A program made the translations under genes and the position numbers. The notes beneath the pieces were generated by a model. The model had not been told where the DNA came from. It saw only the letters and a program-made list of their open reading frames with translations, and searched no databases. Positions 58,416 to 64,000 of a DNA stretch of 64,000 nt are shown piece by piece. The stretch covers positions 1 to 64,000 of the forward strand of contig NZ_JAQMYP010000048.1 in assembly GCF_028369295.1 (NCBI RefSeq). The letters are read 5' to 3'. Position 1 is the stretch's first letter, and the number at the start of each line of letters is the position of its first letter. The stretch is from Streptomyces sp. HD (GTDB taxonomy: Bacteria; Actinomycetota; Actinomycetes; Streptomycetales; Streptomycetaceae).

Positions 58416-59651
58416 TCAGGAGGGCGGCGACGTCTCCCTGGCGCGGGTCGCCTGAGCCGGTACGGGGAGCGGGGCGGTGCGGGGCACCGTCGAGCGCCAG
58501 AGCGCGCGGGCCGCGAGGAGCGTGGCGAGGACCAGCAGGCCGTTGCGCAGGAACAGGAGGGTGACGCCGAGGGCGTCGCTGGCGACGACGTGCGCGAACC
58601 AGACCGGGAACTCCAGGACCGTGACGAAGCACGCCGCCAGGACGAGCACGACGGGGAGCCGCATCCGGCTGCCGCGGAAGCACAGGCACACCGCCGCCAG
58701 GCCGACCAGCCACACCATGTACTGCGGGCTGATCACCCGGCTGGTCGTCACGAACATCAGCACCGCCACGAAGGCCGCGTCCGCCAGCGTGTGCGACCCG
58801 AACCGCCTCGCCCGCAGCCGCCACAGCAACAGCCAGCCGAAGGCGAGCCCGCTCAGCACCAGGGCGGCCGTGCTGACGACGTCGACATACGGGCCGAGGA
58901 ACTCCACCGAGCCGTAGTTCAGCAGCACCTGGCCGTCCCAGCCGTACTGCCGGGCCACATGGAAGACCAGCGCGCCCAGCGACTCCACCTCGGTACCGCG
59001 GTCGCGCTGGAAGGTCAGGAAGGCGAAGGCGCCGGGCATGGCGAGGGCGAACACCGCCGCAAGCACGCCGGCGGTCAGCGCCGCCCAGCCCCAGGCGGCG
59101 CGCCTGCGGGCCGCGAGCAGGAGCAGCACCGGCCACCCCTTGAGCATCGCGCCGAAGGCCGTCAGCGCGCCCATCAGCCGGGGATGCCGGGCGCCCGCGA
59201 GCAGCGCGGCCACGGCTACGGCGGTGACCATCACGTCGTAGCGCGCGTACACGGTCGGGCCGAGCAGGGGTACGCCCGCCACCCACACCCAGGCCCCGCG
59301 CAGGGTGCGGCCCGGGCGCAGGCCGGCGTACAGCAGGAGCAGCAGGACGGCCAGGTCGGCGGCGAAGCAGAGGACGAAGAACGCCGACGGGTAGTCCAGC
59401 CAGAACACCAGCGCGGGGGAGAGGACCGGCAGGGCCGCGGCGGGCGGGTACTGCCAGGTGACGTCGTGCAGCGGGAAGGTCCCGGTGCGCAGCACCTCGT
59501 ACCAGCCCTGGTAGATCGCCGACACGTCGCTGGTGACGTCCGGTCCGGGGAAGGCGTACACCTTGAACACGAAGAGCAGCAGGAGCGCCCTGGTCGGACA
59601 CCAGACCCCGAGCAGCCACGCCAGGGACCGCCGCCCGCCCGTCGTCTCCAC
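58416..59651 (-). CDS. GT87-type polyprenol-phosphate mannosyltransferase
   Basis: This is a polytopic membrane glycosyltransferase of the DUF2029/GT87 family, about 411 residues with 10-11 helices. The first long external loop holds the acidic YAFPGPDVTSD, and WQYPPAAALPVLSP is a family motif. Homologues extend phosphatidylinositol mannosides using polyprenyl-phosphate mannose. The start is the GTG at 59651 with AGGGG five bases upstream; a GTG at 59672 is also in frame. It is divergent from a GT4 that probably acts in the same pathway. Confidence 0.85.
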   Translation of the reverse strand: METTGGRRSLAWLLGVWCPTRALLLLFVFKVYAFPGPDVTSDVSAIYQGWYEVLRTGTFPLHDVTWQYPPAAALPVLSPALVFWLDYPSAFFVLCFAADLAVLLLLLYAGLRPGRTLRGAWVWVAGVPLLGPTVYARYDVMVTAVAVAALLAGARHPRLMGALTAFGAMLKGWPVLLLLAARRRAAWGWAALTAGVLAAVFALAMPGAFAFLTFQRDRGTEVESLGALVFHVARQYGWDGQVLLNYGSVEFLGPYVDVVSTAALVLSGLAFGWLLLWRLRARRFGSHTLADAAFVAVLMFVTTSRVISPQYMVWLVGLAAVCLCFRGSRMRLPVVLVLAACFVTVLEFPVWFAHVVASDALGVTLLFLRNGLLVLATLLAARALWRSTVPRTAPLPVPAQATRARETSPPS

Positions 59652-59683
59652 CGGATCCCCTGCCGTTCGCACACCGCCTGCAT

Positions 59684-59696
59684 GGACATGATGTCC
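59684..59696. promoter_or_regulatory. Palindrome between the divergent mannosyltransferase genes
   Basis: GGACAT-G-ATGTCC has perfect six-base arms and a one-base centre, and is flanked by further TGTCC copies. It lies in the 119-base gap where both promoters must be. Confidence 0.35.
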
Positions 59697-59770
59697 TGTC
59701 CAGCTGCGAGCAGGCCATAAGCGTGGCCGAGCCCCGGCTGTGAACGGCGGCTTCGATAAGGTCGGCGACG

Positions 59771-60913
59771 ATGCACAAGACCCTGATCGTGACCAACGAC
59801 TTCCCGCCCCGCCCCGGCGGCATCCAGGCGTTCCTGCACAACATGGCGCTACGCCTCGACCCGGAGCGGCTGGTCGTCTACGCCTCCACCTGGAAGCGCG
59901 GCCACGAGGGCACCGAGGCCACCGCCGCCTTCGACGCCGAGCAGCCCTTCACCGTCGTACGGGACCGTACGACGATGCTGCTGCCGACGCCCGGGGCGAC
60001 CCGGCGGGCGGTCGGCCTGCTGCGCGAGCACGGCTGCACATCGGTCTGGTTCGGCGCGGCGGCCCCGCTCGGCCTGATGGCCCCGGCACTGCGCAGGGCG
60101 GGCGCCGAGCGCCTCGTGGCCACGACCCACGGCCACGAGGCGGGCTGGGCACAGCTGCCCGCCTCCCGGCAGCTGCTGCGCCGGATCGGCGAGTCGACGG
60201 ACACGATCACCTACCTCGGCGAGTACACGCGCTCACGCATCGCCACCGCCCTGACGCCTCAGGCGGCCTCGCGGATGGTGCAGCTGCCGCCGGGTGTCGA
60301 CGAGAAGACCTTCCACCCCGGGTCGGGCGGCGACGAGATCCGGGCCCGGCTGGGCCTGACCGACCGCCCGGTCGTCGTCTGCGTCTCCCGCCTGGTCCGC
60401 CGCAAGGGCCAGGACACCCTCATCCAGGCCATGCCCCGCATCCTGGCCGCCGAGCCGGACACCGTGCTGCTGATCGTCGGGGGCGGCCCCTACGAGCAGG
60501 ACCTGCGGCGGCTGGCGCACGACACGGGCGTCACCGACTCGGTCCGCTTCACCGGCCCCGTGCCCTGGTCCGAGCTGCCCGCCCACTACGGCGCCGGCGA
60601 CGTCTTCGCGATGCCGTGCCGGACCCGGCGGCGCGGCCTTGACGTGGAGGGCCTCGGCATCGTCTACCTGGAGGCCTCGGCGACGGGCCTGCCAGTCGTG
60701 GCCGGCGACTCGGGCGGCGCCCCGGACGCGGTGCTCGACGGAGAGACGGGCTGGGTGGTGAGGGGTGGCGCCCCGGAGGAGGCCGCCGACCGGATCGTCA
60801 CGCTCCTGGGAGACGCCGAACTGCGCCGCAGGATGGGGGAGCGGGGCAGGGAATGGGTCGAGGAGAGGTGGCGCTGGGATTTGCTGGCAGAACATCTGAA
60901 GCAGTTGCTGTAG
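59771..60913 (+). CDS. GT4 mannosyltransferase, PimB-like
   Basis: This is a GDP-mannose-dependent GT-B transferase of 380 residues, like actinobacterial PimB that adds the second mannose to phosphatidylinositol mannoside. The N-terminal motif is NDFPPRPGGIQAFLHN, the Arg/Lys motif CVSRLVRRKGQDTLI binds the donor phosphate, and the EX7E motif is in EGLGIVYLEASATGLP. The ATG at 59771 starts it. It faces the GT87 gene, which supports a role in glycolipid assembly. Confidence 0.88.
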   Translation: MHKTLIVTNDFPPRPGGIQAFLHNMALRLDPERLVVYASTWKRGHEGTEATAAFDAEQPFTVVRDRTTMLLPTPGATRRAVGLLREHGCTSVWFGAAAPLGLMAPALRRAGAERLVATTHGHEAGWAQLPASRQLLRRIGESTDTITYLGEYTRSRIATALTPQAASRMVQLPPGVDEKTFHPGSGGDEIRARLGLTDRPVVVCVSRLVRRKGQDTLIQAMPRILAAEPDTVLLIVGGGPYEQDLRRLAHDTGVTDSVRFTGPVPWSELPAHYGAGDVFAMPCRTRRRGLDVEGLGIVYLEASATGLPVVAGDSGGAPDAVLDGETGWVVRGGAPEEAADRIVTLLGDAELRRRMGERGREWVEERWRWDLLAEHLKQLL

Positions 60914-60918
60914 TACAA

Positions 60919-61004
60919 CGCCCCGTCTTTTTCTTTAGGGGCGCGGGGAACTGCGCGACAAGCCACACCCAACCCGCACCCGCCCACAACGAATACGCGG
61001 CACC
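60919..61004 (+). repeat. Dispersed repeat, copy 9
   Basis: The hairpin CGCCCC/GGGGCG with a T-rich loop (GTCTTTTTCTTTA) leads into the core at 60938-60964 with one change (GACAAGCC). The tail has CGCGGCACCC. It lies six bases after the GT4 stop and may serve as its terminator. Confidence 0.78.
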
Positions 61005-61043
61005 CCACTAGGCGGAACCCAATAATCCGCACATGCTGCGCAC

Positions 61044-62681
61044 ATGACATCAAACCTGATGCAGCGTCAGCTGACAAGACGTCAAATCCTCGGCATGGCT
61101 GCCCTGCAGACCGCAGCCACCCTCGGCTTCACCCGCATCGGCCTCAAGTCGGCCCACTCCGCCGAGCCCGACGCGGTCGAATCCGCCCCCGCCATGGTCA
61201 TCGGCTCCGGCTACGGCGGCGCGGTCGCAGCCCTCCGCCTCGGCCAGGCAGGCATCCGTACGGTCGTCCTGGAGATGGGCCGCCTCTGGAACACCCCCGG
61301 CCCCGACGGCAGGATCTTCTGCTCCACCGCCGCCCCCGACCGGCGCTCCATGTGGTTCCGCACCCGCACCGAGGCCCCGCTCGCCACCTTCCTGTGGCTG
61401 GACGTCGTCAACAAGGACATCCGCCCCTACCCGGGCGTCCTGGACCGCGTCCGCTACGCCGACATGTCCGTCTACGTCGGCCGAGGCGTCGGCGGCGGCT
61501 CCCTGGTCAACGGCGGCATGGCGGTCACCCCGCTCCAGTCCTACTTCGCCGAGCAGTTCCCCACCGTGGACACCGCGGAGATGTACGGCACGTACTTCCC
61601 GCGCGCCCGCTCCATGCTCGGCGTCAACACCATCGACCCCGCGTGGTTCGAGTCGACCGAGTGGTACCGCTTCACCCGGATCTCCCGCAAGCACGCCGCC
61701 AACGCAGGTCTGAAGACCACCTTCGTGCCCAACGTCTACGACTTCGACCACATGCGGCGCGAGGCCGCCGGAACGGCGACCAGGTCCGCGCTCGGCCAGG
61801 AGGTCATCTACGGCAACAACCACGGCAAGCGCAGCCTCGACAAGACCTACCTCGCCTCCGCGCTCGGTACCGGGAACGTCACCATCCACACCCTGGAGCG
61901 GGTGAGGTCGATCAGCAGGGCCGCCGACGGGACGTACGTCCTGACCGTCGACCGGATCGACGACACCGGCACCGTCGTCGAGACCAAGGAGTACGGCTGC
62001 ACGTACCTCTTCCTCGGCGGCGGCAGCATCGGAACGACCGAACTCCTCGTCCGCGCCCGGGAGTCGGGCACCCTGCCCGCCCTGGACGCCAGTGTCGGCA
62101 CCGGGTGGGGGACCAACGGCAACGTGATGCTCGGGCGGGCCAACCACCTGTGGGACACCGTCGGGGCGAACCAGTCGACCATGCCGGTCATGGGCATCGA
62201 CGACTGGGCCAACACCGCCAACCCGGTCTTCGCCGAGATCGCGCCCCTGCCGACGGGACTGGAGCACTGGGTCAGCCTCTATCTGGCGATCACCAAGAAC
62301 CCGGAGCGCGCGTCGTTCTCGTACGACTCGGGAAGCGGGGCCGTGCGGCTCGGGTGGAGCGCCGCGCAGAGTGCCGTGTCGGTCGGCATGGCGAAGAAGC
62401 TGTTCGACCGGATCAACGCGGCGAACGCCACGATCTACCGGTACGACCTGTTCGGCTCCCCGAGCAAGGTCTTCGCCGACGACTTCACCTACCACCCGCT
62501 CGGCGGCTGTGTGCTGGGGCGGGCGACCGACAACTACGGCCGGGTGAAGGGGTATTCACGGCTCTACGTCACCGACGGCTCGCTCGTGCCCGGGTCGATC
62601 GGGGTGAACCCGTTCGTGACGATCACGGCGCTCGCCGAACGCACGATGGCGCGGGTCCTCGTGGAGGACACCGCGCCATAG
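61044..62681 (+). CDS. Cholesterol oxidase, GMC family, Tat-exported
   Basis: This FAD enzyme oxidises and isomerises 3-beta-hydroxysteroids to 3-keto-4-ene products. The 545 residues open with a twin-arginine signal (TRRQILGMAAL, about 12-40). They continue with the FAD motif VIGSGYGGAVAALRLG, GRGVGGGSLVNGGMAV, the active-site Glu region VFAEIAP, catalytic His in YHPLGGCVLG and Asn in GSIGVNPFVT. The similarity to characterised Streptomyces ChoA proteins runs along the whole length. The ATG at 61044 lacks a clear ribosome site. It converges on the acyl-CoA synthetase gene with a 24-base gap. Confidence 0.94.
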   Translation: MTSNLMQRQLTRRQILGMAALQTAATLGFTRIGLKSAHSAEPDAVESAPAMVIGSGYGGAVAALRLGQAGIRTVVLEMGRLWNTPGPDGRIFCSTAAPDRRSMWFRTRTEAPLATFLWLDVVNKDIRPYPGVLDRVRYADMSVYVGRGVGGGSLVNGGMAVTPLQSYFAEQFPTVDTAEMYGTYFPRARSMLGVNTIDPAWFESTEWYRFTRISRKHAANAGLKTTFVPNVYDFDHMRREAAGTATRSALGQEVIYGNNHGKRSLDKTYLASALGTGNVTIHTLERVRSISRAADGTYVLTVDRIDDTGTVVETKEYGCTYLFLGGGSIGTTELLVRARESGTLPALDASVGTGWGTNGNVMLGRANHLWDTVGANQSTMPVMGIDDWANTANPVFAEIAPLPTGLEHWVSLYLAITKNPERASFSYDSGSGAVRLGWSAAQSAVSVGMAKKLFDRINAANATIYRYDLFGSPSKVFADDFTYHPLGGCVLGRATDNYGRVKGYSRLYVTDGSLVPGSIGVNPFVTITALAERTMARVLVEDTAP

Positions 62682-62705
62682 TCGTCGTACGAGTGGCTTG
62701 AGTGG

Positions 62706-64000
62706 CTACTTCTGGTAGATCGCCTCGATCTCGTCCGCGAAGTCCTTCGCCACGACGTTGCGCTTGAGCTTCAGCGACGGCGTCAGATGGCCCGACTCCT
62801 CCGTGAACTGGGAGGACAGAATGCGGAACTTCCGCACCGATTCCGCCTTCGACACCGCGGCGTTACCGTCGTCGATCGCGGCCTGGACCGCCGCGTTCAG
62901 GTCCGCGTCCCCGGCCAGCGACGCCGCGGTGGAGCCCGCCGGCTTGCCGTGCTCGGCCGCCCAGCGGCCCAGGAACTCGTCGTCGATGGTGACCAGCGCG
63001 CCCACGAACGGCCGCCCGTCGCCCACCACCATGCACTCCGCGACCAGCGCGTGCGCACGGATACGGTCCTCGATCACGGCCGGCGCGACGTTCTTGCCGC
63101 CCGCGGTGACGATGATCTCCTTCTTGCGGCCGGTGATCCGAAGGTAGCCGTCCTCGTCGAGGGTGCCGATGTCACCGGTGTGGAACCAGCCGTCGGCCAG
63201 CGCCTCCTCGGTCGCGCCCGGGTTGTTCCAGTACTCCTTGAAGAGGTGCTCGCCGTGCAGCAGCACCTCCCCGTCGTCCGCGATCCGCACGACCGAGCCC
63301 GGCAGCGGCTGACCGACCGTGCCGATCTTCTGGCGGTCCCAGGGGTTGAACGCGGTGGCGGCACAGGACTCGGTCAGACCGTAGCCCTCCAGGACCGTGA
63401 AGCCGATGCCGCGGAAGAAGTGGCCGAGGCGCTCGCCCAGCGGGGCGCCGCCGGAGATGGCGTACTCGCCGCGGCCGCCGAGCACCGCGCGCAGCTTGCT
63501 GTAGACCAGCCTGTCGAAGACCTTGTGCTTGATCTTCAGGCCGACCGACGGGCCGGACGGGGTGTCCAGCGCCTTGCTGTAGGCGATCGCCGTGTCCGCC
63601 GCCTTGTCGAAGATCTTGCCCTTGCCGTCGGCCTGCGCCTTGGCGCGCGCCGAGTTGTAGACCTTCTCGAAGACCCGCGGCACACCCAGGATCAGCGTCG
63701 GGCGGAACGCGGCCAGCTCGTCGGTGAGGTCCTTGATGTCCGGGACGGTGCCCAGCTTGATCGGTGCCATCATCGGAGCGATCTGCACCAGCCGGCCGAA
63801 GACGTGCGCCAGCGGCAGGAAGAGCAGCACGGAGCACTCGCCGGTGCGGAACAGCGGCCGCAGGCGCTCCACGATGTTCCCGCACTCGGCGAAGAAGCTG
63901 CGGTGGGTGAGGACACAGCCCTTGGGGCGCCCGGTGGTGCCGGACGTGTACACGATCGTCGCCGGGTCGTCGGCCTTCGCCAGCGAGCTGCGCTCCTCGA
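62706..64000 (-). CDS. Long-chain acyl-CoA synthetase, cut by window edge
   Basis: This AMP-forming ligase activates fatty acids to acyl-CoA. The visible C-terminal 431 residues include the P-loop YTSGTTGRPKGC, EGYGLTESCAATAFN, WFHTGDIGTLDEDG with the ATP-ribose Asp, and GRKKEIIVTAGGKNV with the hinge Lys/Asp region. They end IYQK. The N-terminal portion lies beyond 64000. The sequence resembles FadD15-type ligases of actinobacteria. It ends 24 bases from the cholesterol oxidase stop. Confidence 0.92.
   Translation of the reverse strand, partial: EERSSLAKADDPATIVYTSGTTGRPKGCVLTHRSFFAECGNIVERLRPLFRTGECSVLLFLPLAHVFGRLVQIAPMMAPIKLGTVPDIKDLTDELAAFRPTLILGVPRVFEKVYNSARAKAQADGKGKIFDKAADTAIAYSKALDTPSGPSVGLKIKHKVFDRLVYSKLRAVLGGRGEYAISGGAPLGERLGHFFRGIGFTVLEGYGLTESCAATAFNPWDRQKIGTVGQPLPGSVVRIADDGEVLLHGEHLFKEYWNNPGATEEALADGWFHTGDIGTLDEDGYLRITGRKKEIIVTAGGKNVAPAVIEDRIRAHALVAECMVVGDGRPFVGALVTIDDEFLGRWAAEHGKPAGSTAASLAGDADLNAAVQAAIDDGNAAVSKAESVRKFRILSSQFTEESGHLTPSLKLKRNVVAKDFADEIEAIYQK

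Noticed and set aside
62682..62705. Terminator between cholesterol oxidase and acyl-CoA synthetase
   Set aside because: The 24-base convergent gap holds no inverted repeat.
1..64000. tRNA, rRNA, CRISPR arrays, insertion sequences, prophage, replication origin
   Set aside because: No cloverleaf with TTCGA-type arm, no regular direct repeats with spacers, no transposase, integrase or DnaA-box cluster was seen. The only array is the 15-base tandem repeat at 56684.

Overview
The window is high-GC actinobacterial chromosome, almost certainly Streptomyces. The evidence is the strong GC bias at third codon positions, frequent GTG starts with GGAGG-like sites, ATGA/GTGA four-base overlaps, the actinobacterial bcc-aa3 respiratory genes, PspA, NlpC/P60 and GT87/GT4 genes, and a SAM-IV riboswitch. 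From memory the gene order matches a core segment of the S. coelicolor chromosome. No rRNA, tRNA, insertion sequence, phage or CRISPR array is visible.

Layout. 1-3888 (minus): partial sucB, lpdA and pepA. 4173-9959 (plus): a four-gene operon for a secreted amino-sugar exopolysaccharide, with a CE18/Agd3-like deacetylase, a PelF-like glycosyltransferase, a polytopic membrane protein and a spherulin-4/GH135 hydrolase. 9972-15739: late cobalamin genes cobS, cobT and an MBL-cobU fusion, interleaved with membrane proteins and a methyltransferase. 15880-18938: small proteins, a methyltransferase, a DUF3043 protein, pspA and a PspAA partner. 19001-24278: a NarL-type two-component system followed by an HAE1/SwrC-type RND exporter. 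24426-30955: a PQQ-repeat Ser/Thr kinase, nadA divergent from erpA, and a large membrane-anchored protein. 31138-33610: a PfkB-family kinase and a cysteine desulfurase-TusA fusion. 33875-43130: cytochrome oxidase and bc1 genes ctaC-ctaD-ctaF, then an L,D-transpeptidase and a degenerate receiver protein, then ctaE-qcrC-qcrA-qcrB. 43394-48840: trpD, a SAM-IV riboswitch with a six-codon leader ORF in front of a class V aminotransferase, glycerate kinase and an SLC13-type permease. 48919-52415 (minus): an OmpR-type two-component system, a small secreted protein, an Lrp ligand-domain protein and a rhomboid protease. 52581-58005 (plus): a zinc-ribbon protein, a NYN-domain protein, two NlpC/P60 hydrolases and a metallopeptidase-like lipoprotein. 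58037-62681: a 5'-truncated PadR remnant, a GT87 and a GT4 mannosyltransferase, and a cholesterol oxidase. 62706-64000: a partial acyl-CoA synthetase.

The strongest candidate for an under-described system is the exopolysaccharide operon. It combines enzymes typical of the fungal galactosaminogalactan pathway (Agd3- and Sph3-like) with a PelF-like transferase. A second theme is a dispersed repeat about 60-100 bp long, seen nine times. One copy lies in frame inside the membrane-protein gene of that operon. A third is the SAM-IV leader, where a hairpin can cover the ribosome binding site of a six-codon ORF. All family assignments come from reading motifs and have not been searched against databases.
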